The notes under the pieces are model-generated. The model did not search any database. It was given only the letters and a program-made list of their open reading frames with translations, and was not told where the DNA came from. From contig CBFIDE010000008.1 of the NCBI GenBank assembly GCA_965661265.1, forward strand, positions 1 through 64,000: a stretch of DNA of 64,000 bases. The letters run 5' to 3'. Positions 53,053-62,119 of this stretch are shown in pieces; position 1 is the first letter of the stretch; every line of letters begins with the position of its first letter. A program made the position numbers and the translations under genes. Source of the stretch: CBFIDE01 sp965661265. Lineage in GTDB: Bacteria; Bacteroidota; Bacteroidia; Flavobacteriales; Schleiferiaceae.

Positions 53053-54853
53053 AACGTATTTCTAATTGTACAATGAAGGTACTTCCTCTATTCAAGGCTG
53101 AATCTATTTTCAATTCTCCTCCAAGAGTTTGCACCCTTGATTCAACAGATTGAATACCTAAGCCTGAATTATCAAGTTGGTTTAGATCAAACCCCTTTCC
53201 ATTATCCTCAAATATAATGGATAGATTCTTCATATTTCGTGTTAAATTTATAGAAACTTCTGATGCTTCTGCATGTTTGAGAACATTATTAAGCAATTCC
53301 TGAATAATTCTGAACAATTCTACTTCTATCTCAAGACTTAGTCTTTCTTCCATATTAAAATGGACGAATTCTATTTTTAAATCTGAGGATTCTTGAATAG
53401 TGTCTCTTAAATCATTAATGGCAGAAACCAATCCAAACCTTGATATTACTCCACTGTGTAAATCGTGACTTATTTTCCGAACTTCTTGATAACTCTCATT
53501 GAGTAATTTTTCTAATTTCTTATGATCTCCATTAGCCATTAGACTCAAATTAGCCCTACAAAAGTTATTGAACTGCAACTTCAAAGTAGAGAGCATACTT
53601 CCTAATCGATCATGTAAATCTTGTGCTATTCTATCTCTCTCATTATTCTGACCTTCAAGCAAGGCTCTTAAAGTATCTACCTCTCTTTTAGCAACAACTT
53701 CCTCTACCATCTTATTACTTAGCTCCGCCTCTTTTTGAAGAAGTTTTTGCCTCTGACGGAAGGCATACATTACTGCCAAAGCTGAGATGATCACTACTAA
53801 AATTATTATGACTAATAAATTAGCTCTATTTTTAGAGTCTATATTATCAGCTTGAGAATTTTCTAACTCAAGTTTAGTAATTATTAAATCCTTCTCTGCC
53901 TTTTCTGATTCAAATTCAACTTCAAGTCGCGTTAGCTCAAGCGCCTTTTCTTGGGTCATTAAACTATCTTTCCACTGAATCAAAGACTTATAATTCTCTA
54001 GAGCTTTTTCTGGCTCATTCAATGTATCAAAGTTTGTAGAAAGCTGTCCGTAAATGTAGATAAGCCATTCTAACTTGTCTAACTCTAAGAAAGATGGTAA
54101 AGCTGATTTATAGTAATAATTAGACTTCTCAAATTCTCCTTTTAAAAAAGAAACGTCACCCATACCAATCAAGGAAGCCCCTTGGTGCAATAAGTCATTA
54201 AGTCTAGCAGCACTAATGGCCACAGAATCAAAAATTGAAAGTGCCTCATTTAAACTAGATTTATTCAAAAGCAAAACACCTAAATTATACGTTTGCTTAA
54301 CCCACTGCGCACTATCGGGCAATAAAAGATAAAGTCCTCTCGTCTGTTTTGTCATCCAAATTGCTGTGTCCAAATCACCTGACTCAAATTCTAGCAAGCC
54401 CATATTGGATAAAATTTGAGCACGCTGTTGAATATCATCTTCCTTAGCTAACTCAAGTGCTTGTGTATAATAGGACTTGGCTTTTTCATACTCTCCAGTA
54501 TCAAATAGAATGTTTGCATATGCAAAAAGACTAGAAGATATATTGCGCTCTTTTAAATCCTTTTGCTTAATGCTATCTGACATCTCAAGAGCAAGTATAG
54601 CATATGACATTGCGGATTTTAAATCTGATGAAGTAGTTAAGTGAGAGGATATTTTTCTAAACAGAAATGCTTGCTCAGCAAAAGGAGCTTCTTCTTTAAA
54701 TTGAGGTATACAGTTTATTAAACTATCTGCAATTTCTGAATCCTTTTGAAAATAATCTTCTACTGCTTTTATTTGATTTTTAAATCGCAAATCTTCTTGC
54801 CCCTTTAAAAAGCAGGAAAGAAGTAATAATGCTATAGTCAAGCTCTTTTTCAC
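53042..54853 (-). CDS. TPR-containing sensor histidine kinase (HisKA_3)
   Basis: A 603-residue kinase with a signal or first membrane segment (about 1-18), a periplasmic domain of tetratricopeptide repeats (about 60-310, such as FDTGEYEKAKSYYTQALELA), a membrane helix near 344-364, a short coiled coil, the dimerisation/phospho-acceptor motif RIAQDLHDRLGSMLSTL near 410-426 with the His, and a HATPase_c domain with ELLNNVLKHAEASEVSINL and FEDNGKGF. It begins with GTG, overlapping the upstream TAG by one base. This TPR plus HisKA_3 plan is common in Bacteroidota; the signal is unknown. Confidence 0.93.
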   Translation of the reverse strand: MKKSLTIALLLLSCFLKGQEDLRFKNQIKAVEDYFQKDSEIADSLINCIPQFKEEAPFAEQAFLFRKISSHLTTSSDLKSAMSYAILALEMSDSIKQKDLKERNISSSLFAYANILFDTGEYEKAKSYYTQALELAKEDDIQQRAQILSNMGLLEFESGDLDTAIWMTKQTRGLYLLLPDSAQWVKQTYNLGVLLLNKSSLNEALSIFDSVAISAARLNDLLHQGASLIGMGDVSFLKGEFEKSNYYYKSALPSFLELDKLEWLIYIYGQLSTNFDTLNEPEKALENYKSLIQWKDSLMTQEKALELTRLEVEFESEKAEKDLIITKLELENSQADNIDSKNRANLLVIIILVVIISALAVMYAFRQRQKLLQKEAELSNKMVEEVVAKREVDTLRALLEGQNNERDRIAQDLHDRLGSMLSTLKLQFNNFCRANLSLMANGDHKKLEKLLNESYQEVRKISHDLHSGVISRFGLVSAINDLRDTIQESSDLKIEFVHFNMEERLSLEIEVELFRIIQELLNNVLKHAEASEVSINLTRNMKNLSIIFEDNGKGFDLNQLDNSGLGIQSVESRVQTLGGELKIDSALNRGSTFIVQLEIRFDD

Positions 54854-55473
54854 TATCCTAAAATAAGTACGTTTCCAATAATTTCATCAAAATCATAAGT
54901 ACTATCTGAATTCTTTAGAGCTACTAGCACACAATCTCCTCCTGGTAAGGAATTAAAATCTAAAGCTGTATCAAAAATAAAGCTAGTGGTTGGGTCCTCC
55001 CCTTCTTCCAATTCAAGCAGAATTGCCAGCCAAGAATCTCCTTTAAAGTTTATACTTTTAACTGAAGCTGACTTTATGTTTTTATTGGTTGCCCCGATCC
55101 TTTTCCGCAATTTAGTACCTACTCTTTTCCTACTTGAGCCTGAACCATCGCCTAAATCATTAATCTCTAGTTCTTCCAAAACCATTTCGCAATCAGCTCC
55201 TACAATATCATTTGAACTTCCTATAATTCCTCTTATTGAAATGGGAGCATTCTCAATTTGATAATTATACTTTGTGAACGCAGCTAAACCTTCTTCAGAA
55301 AAGGTACATAAAGTTCCAGTGTCTCCACTCTCTGGCTGCATATCAAACGTAATTTGTGTTCTGCTCAAATTTCCTGCTAAATTACTTGGTAGCGGAAACT
55401 CAGGGCCTTCAACTTGAACTTCAAGAGTAAAGACTCCGGCCGAATTTGTGAATTTTAATTTTGAACTTTTCAA
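54853..55473 (-). CDS. Unknown protein, first gene of the TPR-kinase operon
   Basis: A 206-residue protein with no signal peptide or membrane helix. It appears beta-rich and hydrophilic with a basic patch GSSRKRVGTKLRKRIGATNKN near 114-134. I recognise no family. Its TAG stop overlaps the GTG start of the kinase gene, so its expression is coupled to the two-component system, and it may be a cytosolic partner or target of that system. Confidence 0.7.
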   Translation of the reverse strand: MKSSKLKFTNSAGVFTLEVQVEGPEFPLPSNLAGNLSRTQITFDMQPESGDTGTLCTFSEEGLAAFTKYNYQIENAPISIRGIIGSSNDIVGADCEMVLEELEINDLGDGSGSSRKRVGTKLRKRIGATNKNIKSASVKSINFKGDSWLAILLELEEGEDPTTSFIFDTALDFNSLPGGDCVLVALKNSDSTYDFDEIIGNVLILG

Positions 55474-55534
55474 ATTGCTTGGTGGTATATTTTAAGATTA
55501 ATCATCTAATTTACTATCCCTATTGGTTTTAGAG

Positions 55535-55542
55535 TAAATTTG
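55535..55542 (+). promoter_or_regulatory. Predicted -7 box of gldA
   Basis: TAAATTTG matches TAnnTTTG and lies 18 bp ahead of the gldA ATG at 55561, so the leader would be about 12 nt. The -33 region is not a clear match. Confidence 0.45.
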
Positions 55543-55560
55543 TTCTTATAATTATTCCTT

Positions 55561-56472
55561 ATGTCCATAAACGTACTGAATCTATCAAAAAACTACGGAG
55601 AGCAAAAAGCACTTGACAATGTGAGCTTTTCAATTAAAAGCGGAGAAATTGTTGGATTTCTAGGACCTAACGGAGCTGGAAAATCTACTATGATGAAAAT
55701 CCTATGCTCTTACCTACCCCCAAATTCTGGGAAAGCAGAAGTGTGTGGCTTAGATGTAGATGAAAATAGCATTGAAGTAAGATCTAAGATTGGCTACTTA
55801 CCTGAGCACAATCCTTTATATCTAGAAATGTACATTAAGGAATACTTAGCTTTTGTAGCTGGAGTTCATAAGGTAGATTTATCGCGCGTAAGCGAAATGA
55901 TAGAGGCTGTAGGCTTAACAAAAGAACAAAACAAAAAAATTGAGCAACTTTCTAAGGGATATAGACAAAGAGTTGGATTAGCTGCGGCTCTAATTCATGA
56001 CCCAGAGGTTCTTATTTTAGACGAGCCAACCACCGGACTTGATCCAAATCAATTGGTTGAAATTAGGAACTTAATTCAAAATATTGGAAAGCATAAAACT
56101 GTGATGCTCAGCACTCATATTATGCAAGAAGTAGAACTTTTGTGCTCTCGGGTCATCATTATCAATGATGGAAAAATTATTGCGGATAGACCTATTCAAA
56201 CGCTTCAAGATGAGCAATCATCCATGATTTTTGACTTTGAGTTAGATGTTGAAGTGAGCATCAGTGACCTTAAGGCAATCCCCGGAATTAATCATGTAGA
56301 GGCTGTAAATTCAGAAAACAAACGTTGGCTAATAAGCACCGACAGTAATGAAGATATCAGAAAAACTATCTTTAAACATGCAGTCAAAAAAGATTGGGTT
56401 GTGCTAGAATTTAAGCAGCGTAAAGAAAAGTTAGAACAGATATTCCAAAACTTAACAGATACCAAAAAGTAA
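55561..56472 (+). CDS. gldA: Gliding motility ABC transporter ATP-binding subunit GldA
   Basis: A 303-residue ABC ATPase. Walker A is GFLGPNGAGKSTMMK near 32-46, the Q-loop region LPEHNPLYLEMY near 80-91, the signature LSKGYRQRVGLAAAL near 130-144 and Walker B VLILDEPTTGLDP near 151-163. The YLPEHNPLY segment and size fit GldA, which with GldF and GldG is required for gliding in Flavobacterium. gldF and gldG are not adjacent. The gene ends flush with convergent der. Confidence 0.85.
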   Translation: MSINVLNLSKNYGEQKALDNVSFSIKSGEIVGFLGPNGAGKSTMMKILCSYLPPNSGKAEVCGLDVDENSIEVRSKIGYLPEHNPLYLEMYIKEYLAFVAGVHKVDLSRVSEMIEAVGLTKEQNKKIEQLSKGYRQRVGLAAALIHDPEVLILDEPTTGLDPNQLVEIRNLIQNIGKHKTVMLSTHIMQEVELLCSRVIIINDGKIIADRPIQTLQDEQSSMIFDFELDVEVSISDLKAIPGINHVEAVNSENKRWLISTDSNEDIRKTIFKHAVKKDWVVLEFKQRKEKLEQIFQNLTDTKK

Positions 56473-57780
56473 TTATTTCTTTCTCAGATAAATCTGAATA
56501 GGAACACCTTTAAAGTCAAAAAACTCTCTTAACTTATTCTCTAAAAATCTTTTATACGGCTCTTTTACGTATTGGGGTAAATTTGCAAAGAAGGCAAAGC
56601 TTGGAGTTTGCGTAGGCAGCTGTGTGATATATTTAATTTTAACATACTTCCCTTTATGCGCCGGTGGTGGTTGATTCTCAATGATTGGCAATAGAATTTC
56701 ATTCAGCTTGGAAGTCGTGATTTTTTGCTTTCTTCTTTCGTGAACTTTCATAACCTCCTCTATGGCTTGGAAAATCCTTTGCTTATTCAAAACAGAAATA
56801 AACATAATTGGAAGATCAGTAAAAGGCATTAACCTTTGAATAATCATTGCCTTGAATTCTTTAGCAGTATCAGTATTCTTTTCTATTAAATCCCACTTAT
56901 TCACTAAGATTACAATACCCTTTTTATTCCTTTGAGCCAATTGAAAAATATTCAAATCTTGACTTTCAAAACCTCTTTCTGCATCCAAAAGAATAATACA
57001 AACATCTGATTTCTCGATAGTTCTTATACTGCGCATCACAGAATAAAACTCTAAGTTTTCATGAACTTTAGTTTTCTTTCTTATACCTGCGGTATCAATG
57101 AGCAAGAACTCATTTCCAAACAGATTATAATGAGTATCGATAGAATCTCTAGTGGTACCCGCAACATTAGTAACAATGTTCCTCTCTGTACCTGTAAGCG
57201 CATTTATAAAAGATGATTTTCCCGCATTTGGCCTTCCAACCACCGCAATTCTAGGTAAATCAAACTCTTCCTCTTCAACGTCATCAGGTAAATGAGTGAT
57301 AACCTCATCTAAAAGATCACCTGTGCCTGAGCCATTTATTGCAGAAATATCGTAGATCCTATCTCCCAGACCTAAACTATAAAACTCCGCACTCATAGTC
57401 TGGCGCATTGTATTATCCACTTTATTAGCTACAAGAAGAATTGGCTTTGGAGATCTTCTCAATAGAACCGCAACCTCCTCATCCATTCCTGTCAATCCTG
57501 CTTCAGCATCAACAACAAATAAAATTACGTTGGCTTCTTCTATTGCTAAAAGCACTTGTCTACGTATCTCGCCTTCAAAAACATCGTCAGAACCTTGGAT
57601 ATACCCACCCGTATCAATCACTGAAAATTCCTTTCCAGACCATTCTGATTTTCCGTAAATTCTATCTCTAGTAACACCAGATACTGAATCAACTATCGCT
57701 TCACGCGATTCAGTTAATCGATTAAAAAAAGTAGATTTCCCTACATTAGGTCTTCCGACAATAGCTACAATTCCTGACAA
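56473..57780 (-). CDS. der: Ribosome biogenesis GTPase Der
   Basis: A 435-residue protein with two G domains in tandem, unique to Der/EngA. First G1 GRPNVGKSTFFN near 8-19 and G3 DTGG near 56-59; second G1 GRPNAGKSSFIN near 182-193, G3 DTAGIRKK near 229-236 and G4 NKWD near 294-297; the C-terminal KH-like domain begins near 350. Der is needed for 50S assembly. It ends at the base next to the gldA stop. Confidence 0.97.
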   Translation of the reverse strand: MSGIVAIVGRPNVGKSTFFNRLTESREAIVDSVSGVTRDRIYGKSEWSGKEFSVIDTGGYIQGSDDVFEGEIRRQVLLAIEEANVILFVVDAEAGLTGMDEEVAVLLRRSPKPILLVANKVDNTMRQTMSAEFYSLGLGDRIYDISAINGSGTGDLLDEVITHLPDDVEEEEFDLPRIAVVGRPNAGKSSFINALTGTERNIVTNVAGTTRDSIDTHYNLFGNEFLLIDTAGIRKKTKVHENLEFYSVMRSIRTIEKSDVCIILLDAERGFESQDLNIFQLAQRNKKGIVILVNKWDLIEKNTDTAKEFKAMIIQRLMPFTDLPIMFISVLNKQRIFQAIEEVMKVHERRKQKITTSKLNEILLPIIENQPPPAHKGKYVKIKYITQLPTQTPSFAFFANLPQYVKEPYKRFLENKLREFFDFKGVPIQIYLRKK

Positions 57781-57818
57781 AGCTTAAATTTTCAGCAAAA
57801 ATAGGCTAAAAGAATGCA

Positions 57819-58439
57819 TTAGCTCCTACCTCTATAGATTTGAGGGTAATTATTTGCAAAATTAACCAAATCAACAAGTGATTTAGCACCTATTTTATTG
57901 AGCAGTCTGAGCTTATATGTGCTTACTGTTTTGTCGCTAATATCAAGCTCTTCAGAGATATTCTTATTAGACATTCCTGAAGAAAGCAGCCTTAAAACTT
58001 CACTCTCGCGTCTGCTTAACTTAATTGGTTTTAATTTTGGATTATCTCCAATTATTTCTTGTGAAAATATTTTTTTTCCATCATTTACGTCGTAAATGGT
58101 TCTAATTAGCTTTTCTGGATCATCATCTTTAAGCAGATATGCATTGGCACCCATTTGATAGGCAGTTTTTCCATATACATTTTCAGGATGCATGGTTAAA
58201 ATAATCACCTTAAGATCCGGAGAGATATCTCTGAGCTTGCGAATTATTGAAATACCATTAGTCTTTGGCATATCAAGATCTAAGAGCAAAACATCAACAT
58301 CATGTTCTTTGACCAATTTCAGGACTTCTTTACCATCAGCGGCTTGCCCTAGTAAATTAAGATTAGCATCAGTCCTGATAAACAATTCTAGACCTTTTCT
58401 AACCACAGCATGGTCATCTGCAAGGATAAGATTAATCAT
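57819..58439 (-). CDS. LuxR/NarL-type response regulator
   Basis: A 206-residue regulator with a receiver domain (ILADDHAVVRKGL near 4-16, phospho-acceptor Asp in VLLLDLDMPKTNG near 52-64, Lys of YLLKDDDPEKL near 104-114) and a C-terminal HTH (LSRRESEVLRLLSSGMSNKNI, DKTVSTYKLRLL). No kinase gene is next to it; the closest one, at 53.0-54.9 kb, already has a coupled partner. It is 38 bp upstream of der on the same strand. Confidence 0.92.
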   Translation of the reverse strand: MINLILADDHAVVRKGLELFIRTDANLNLLGQAADGKEVLKLVKEHDVDVLLLDLDMPKTNGISIIRKLRDISPDLKVIILTMHPENVYGKTAYQMGANAYLLKDDDPEKLIRTIYDVNDGKKIFSQEIIGDNPKLKPIKLSRRESEVLRLLSSGMSNKNISEELDISDKTVSTYKLRLLNKIGAKSLVDLVNFANNYPQIYRGRS

Positions 58440-58506
58440 ATTTTTTTTGTTCGGTATAGCCCTAATTTCTAGTTAGAGCACTTAAAAGAATGAAAAAAAA
58501 GTGATA

Positions 58507-59298
58507 TTACTTCAATAAATGCTTAGGAATTTCACAAACAGGTATTGGCATCATCTTATGTTGATTCTGCTTATTTAATCTAGAATAGATTTCATAGACC
58601 TCCTTTTCTCTGCCTTCAAAGTCTGAGATTGATTTGCCCTCAGCTTGTCTTTCCATTGCCCATTCTAGCTCGGGATAACTAGCACCAATCTGGTCTTCAT
58701 CTGTTCGGTCATCGCCCCATAAACCATCGGTAGGTGGAGCAACTAAAATCTCATTATTTACACCTAGGTATTCAGATAATTCATAAACCTCTGTTTTGCT
58801 TAAATCAGCAATAGGACTTATATCTACTCCTCCATCACCGTACTTAGTATAAAAACCTACGCCAAAATCTTCTACTTTATTTCCAGTTCCTGCTACTAAA
58901 TACGAATGCAGTCCTGCAAAATAATATAAGCTTGTCATCCTTAATCTAGCTCTTGCATTTACTAGACTCATTTCTATATTGGAATTATCTGGGCTGGCAG
59001 GAAAAGAGTTCACCAATTCATCAAATACAGAGGTTAAATCAACCTCTACTTCTTGAACGTTTGGATACTTTGCTTTCAGATTCTTAATATGATTCCTAGC
59101 TCTTAATTGCTGGCTAGGACTTTGATGAATAGGCAGATCTACACAAAGCACTGGATAAGCGGTCATGGCTACTAATGTGGAGGTAAGAGCAGAGTCAATA
59201 CCTCCGCTTACACCTATCACAAATCCATTTGTATTTGAAGATTGAAGATAATTTTTTAACCACCCTACAATATGGGATGCTACTTTCTTAGAATCCAT
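58507..59298 (-). CDS. nadE: NAD synthetase (ammonia-dependent)
   Basis: NadE amidates nicotinic acid adenine dinucleotide to NAD. The 263-residue enzyme has the PP-loop motif VIGVSGGIDSALTSTLV near 27-43, GTGNKVEDFGVGFYTKYGDG near 150-169 and ISPIADLSKTEVYEL near 172-186. The short length, without a glutaminase domain, shows that it uses ammonia. It sits divergent from gldB with a PorT-like gene in between, an order I recognise from Flavobacteriia. Confidence 0.96.
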   Translation of the reverse strand: MDSKKVASHIVGWLKNYLQSSNTNGFVIGVSGGIDSALTSTLVAMTAYPVLCVDLPIHQSPSQQLRARNHIKNLKAKYPNVQEVEVDLTSVFDELVNSFPASPDNSNIEMSLVNARARLRMTSLYYFAGLHSYLVAGTGNKVEDFGVGFYTKYGDGGVDISPIADLSKTEVYELSEYLGVNNEILVAPPTDGLWGDDRTDEDQIGASYPELEWAMERQAEGKSISDFEGREKEVYEIYSRLNKQNQHKMMPIPVCEIPKHLLK

Positions 59299-59304
59299 TT
59301 TTTT

Positions 59305-59928
59305 CTAAAATAATAAGCCCAACTTTAAACCAATGGTATCAAATCTATAATTTCTGTTTGAAGCGATTCTATCATCATCCTCGCTTAGATTATCAATCAG
59401 ACTTTTTTGATACTCTATTGAAGCAATAATTGCAGATGTTCCACCAAGACTATACTCAACACCAATACCAACTATAAAGCTTGCATTAAATGAACTGATA
59501 AAATTTAAGTCTTCTGACAAATTTAGTTCTGGGTTTGTTCCTATAGTTTCCTTGGTTCTAAATCCAATAGCTCCACCAAAATTTGCGGTATACGTTAAGT
59601 AGTCAAACTCTCTAGTTCTCATTTTTAGGGTAAAAGGAATCTGCAAATAATCCGCACGATAATCATATGTCGTATCGTCCAATTCCATTTCTCCTCCCCT
59701 ATTTACAATATCAATTCCAGTACTTAATCCATAATTGTCTGTAAAAGCAATATCGGCCATAAGGCCAAAACCAAAATGTGACTCAGGGCTTGTTTCAAAT
59801 TTAGAATCGTCTGTAGATATCCACCCGATACTTGGACTAAAGTGTAAACCAAATCTGTAATCTTGCGCATAAATCAAGCTAGATGCTGATAAAAACAGAA
59901 CTAATAAGGTCCTTTTGCTGAATTTCAT
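59305..59928 (-). CDS. PorT family outer membrane beta-barrel protein
   Basis: A 207-residue protein with a signal peptide ending near LIYAQ (residue 22) and the eight-stranded barrel pattern of the outer membrane protein beta-barrel (PorT-like) family: YRFGLHFSPSIGWIS near 24-38, SHFGFGLMADIAF, LSTGIDIVNRGGEM near 67-80 and the closing LKLGLLF. The genuine T9SS PorT is a somewhat longer protein, so this may be a paralogue. It is 6 bp upstream of nadE in the same direction. Confidence 0.75.
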   Translation of the reverse strand: MKFSKRTLLVLFLSASSLIYAQDYRFGLHFSPSIGWISTDDSKFETSPESHFGFGLMADIAFTDNYGLSTGIDIVNRGGEMELDDTTYDYRADYLQIPFTLKMRTREFDYLTYTANFGGAIGFRTKETIGTNPELNLSEDLNFISSFNASFIVGIGVEYSLGGTSAIIASIEYQKSLIDNLSEDDDRIASNRNYRFDTIGLKLGLLF

Positions 59929-59972
59929 TTCTTAGCCATTATTTTAGCGAAAATAAAGTTTTAATCCATTAT

Positions 59973-60950
59973 ATGAAGAGATTCATACCAAAGCTCTTAT
60001 TCCTTTTTTTAATAGTCCTGACTTTTGCTTGTTCAGAGGAACCCTTTCTCATAGATTTAAGCAAGGTAGAAAAGGACTTGCGATTTCAAAGGTTTGATGA
60101 AGCTTTTTTTACTAGCAATAAGGAGCAATTTATCTCAATGGCCCTACCAAAGTTAAAATCAGACTATCCTGTTTTTTTCAATAATCCTGGTACTGATCAA
60201 TTCTGGGAAGCCCAAAGAGAGGATCAACTTCAAAATACACTCTGGTCTGTGGTCAGCTCTCAGCTTTCGCTCGGGGGCGATTTTAAAAACAACCTTTCTT
60301 ATTTGGATCAAAGGTATCAAGCCTACTTCCCGGCCTCTAAAAGAGTTCAATACTATAGCTATATATCCAACTTAGATTTTGAGTATCCAATCATATTTGC
60401 TGACAGTTTATGCTTCATAGCTTCAGACTTATACTTAGGCGCTAATGCTAATTTTTATCAGAAATTGCCCGAGTATTTAGCCGATGATAGGGATCAGAAA
60501 TATTTAATGAGAGATATCGCTGAAGCTTTAATCACAGGCCAGATAACGGCCCCATCAGACAATAAATTAATTGACGATATGATCTATTATGGCAAGATAA
60601 TGTTTGGGGTAGAATCATTACTACCTGAAGAGCACAAGGCTAATCTTTTTAAATATACAGATGAGGATTTTCAATTTTGCTTAGACAATGAAAAAAGCAT
60701 TTGGTCTTATTTTATTGAGAATAAGATTTTATTCTCTGCCGATGGTGAGAGCAAAAGAAGGTTTATCGAAATTGCGCCTTTTTCTAAATTTCAAATGAAA
60801 TTTGACAATAATACACCAGGCATGATTGGGCGCTGGATTGGATGGCGAATTGTTAGAAAATACGCTCTAGATAATAATCTAAGTTTGCAAGAAGTTCTAG
60901 ACGAAGAAAACTCAAGAAAAATATTACAAAAAGCGGCATATAAACCATAA
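59973..60950 (+). CDS. gldB: Gliding motility lipoprotein GldB
   Basis: A 325-residue lipoprotein with lipobox LTFAC near 17-21 and the GldB family pattern: LSKVEKDLRFQRFDEAFF near 29-46, a conserved PIIFADSLCFIASDLYLG near 144-161 and PGMIGRWIGWRIVRKYA near 286-302. GldB is essential for gliding in Flavobacterium and is associated with the cell envelope. gldC follows 2 bp later. Confidence 0.9.
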   Translation: MKRFIPKLLFLFLIVLTFACSEEPFLIDLSKVEKDLRFQRFDEAFFTSNKEQFISMALPKLKSDYPVFFNNPGTDQFWEAQREDQLQNTLWSVVSSQLSLGGDFKNNLSYLDQRYQAYFPASKRVQYYSYISNLDFEYPIIFADSLCFIASDLYLGANANFYQKLPEYLADDRDQKYLMRDIAEALITGQITAPSDNKLIDDMIYYGKIMFGVESLLPEEHKANLFKYTDEDFQFCLDNEKSIWSYFIENKILFSADGESKRRFIEIAPFSKFQMKFDNNTPGMIGRWIGWRIVRKYALDNNLSLQEVLDEENSRKILQKAAYKP

Positions 60951-60952
60951 TT

Positions 60953-61282
60953 ATGGCACATAAATCAAACATACTAATTGAAGTAGAATTAGACGAAAAC
61001 AAAGTACCAGAAAAAATTCATTGGAAGGCAGAAGACGGAGGCATTAGTCGGGCTCCTGCAAAGGCAATCTTAATGTCTGTGTGGGATGAGAAAACTGGGG
61101 ATACCTTGAAAATGGACCTATGGACAAAGGACCTTCTAGCTGATGAAATGAAGCGATTAATACATCAATCCTTATTGGCTATGGCCGATACTTTAGAAAG
61201 AGCCACAAACGATGAATCTTCTGCTAAAGACATGAGAGACTTTGCTCAAGATCTAGGTGTAAAGCTTGAGCTTTTCTCGTAA
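60953..61282 (+). CDS. gldC: Gliding motility protein GldC
   Basis: A 109-residue soluble protein, beginning MAHKSNILIEVELDENKVPEKI, with IHWKAEDGG near 22-30 and AKAILMSVWDEKTGDTLKMDLW near 37-58. This fits GldC, which in Flavobacterium improves GldB function. It has no signal peptide. The operon with gldB is typical. Confidence 0.92.
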   Translation: MAHKSNILIEVELDENKVPEKIHWKAEDGGISRAPAKAILMSVWDEKTGDTLKMDLWTKDLLADEMKRLIHQSLLAMADTLERATNDESSAKDMRDFAQDLGVKLELFS

Positions 61283-61284
61283 AC

Positions 61285-61890
61285 TTACTTTCCTTCTAGT
61301 TTTAAATTGATGCTGCTTATGTAAGAGAGAACTTCGTCACGTCCGATTCTTTCTTCAGCTGAAGTCAAAAACTGAACTGGCATTTCTTCCCACTTCTCTA
61401 GCATTTTACGTCTGAATCTTGCGATACTTTTTTGGCGTTGGGACTTGCCAATTTTATCAGCTTTAGTAAATACTAAACTAAAGGGAATTCCATGCTCACC
61501 AAGATATTCAATAAACTCAAGATCAATCTTCTGAGGCTCTAACCTAATATCAATAAGAACAAATAGATTAGTAAGATTAGGCCTTAATTCTATATAATCT
61601 GTAATTAATTTTACAAAGGTCTGCTTAGCTGATTTACTTACCTTGGCGTAACCATATCCTGGCAAATCCACCAAATACCATGTCTTATTAATTAAGAAAT
61701 GATTAATCAATTGAGTCTTACCAGGTCTTCCAGAAGTTTTAGCTAAGGTTTTTCTTTGCGTTAGCATATTAATCAGACTGCTCTTCCCCACATTTGATCT
61801 TCCGATAAAGGCGTATTCTGGCAAAGTACTCTCAGGACATTTCTTAATATCCGTATTACTAATTACAAATTCTGCGGTGTCTATATGCAT
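61285..61890 (-). CDS. engB: Ribosome biogenesis GTP-binding protein YsxC/EngB
   Basis: A 201-residue GTPase needed for 50S assembly. G1 is GRSNVGKSSLIN near 30-41, G2 GRPGKTQLINHF near 55-66, G3 DLPGYGYAKV near 73-82 and G4 TKADK near 141-145. Normal length. It faces gldC with 2 bp between the stops and is divergent from mraZ. Confidence 0.95.
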   Translation of the reverse strand: MHIDTAEFVISNTDIKKCPESTLPEYAFIGRSNVGKSSLINMLTQRKTLAKTSGRPGKTQLINHFLINKTWYLVDLPGYGYAKVSKSAKQTFVKLITDYIELRPNLTNLFVLIDIRLEPQKIDLEFIEYLGEHGIPFSLVFTKADKIGKSQRQKSIARFRRKMLEKWEEMPVQFLTSAEERIGRDEVLSYISSINLKLEGK

Positions 61891-61949
61891 GCTTTTATTT
61901 CTTGCTGCAAAGCTACAAGAAAAAGCGAGCCTCCACTTCTTACCACCAC

Positions 61950-61958
61950 TTATTCACA
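61950..61958 (+). promoter_or_regulatory. DnaA-box-like site upstream of mraZ
   Basis: TTATTCACA matches the TTATNCACA DnaA-box consensus; a second, weaker site TTATCAACA lies at 62041-62049, directly joined to the first MraZ box. Two near-consensus sites within 100 bp may be chance, but DnaA boxes do occur at some cell-cycle promoters. Confidence 0.25.
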
Positions 61959-62048
61959 ATCCCTTTTTTTAGCAAATCCAATACAGTAAAGGGATAGCTA
62001 GAATTCAGCTTAGCAAACTAAGCTTTATTAGTGGTAAAAGTTATCAAC

Positions 62049-62078
62049 AAAGTGTAAGTAAGTGGGAAAAAGTGTATC
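62049..62078 (+). promoter_or_regulatory. MraZ operator: three direct 10-bp repeats
   Basis: AAAGTGT (62049-62055), TAAGTGG (62059-62065) and AAAGTGT (62069-62075) recur with an exact ten-bp period, in the same orientation. This matches the known MraZ recognition pattern AAAGTG(T/G)NNN described for mollicutes. The repeats end 9 bp before the -7 box of the mraZ promoter, so MraZ bound there would cover the -33 region and repress its own operon. Confidence 0.75.
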
Positions 62079-62086
62079 ATTATTTC

Positions 62087-62094
62087 TATTTTTG
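62087..62094 (+). promoter_or_regulatory. Predicted -7 box of the mraZ/dcw operon
   Basis: TATTTTTG matches TAnnTTTG and lies 25 bp before the mraZ ATG. The -33 position, near 62064-62068, falls inside the MraZ repeats and has no TTTG, so activity may be low or depend on a factor. Confidence 0.5.
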
Positions 62095-62119
62095 AATCAT
62101 TCAGAAACAAAATGCTAAG

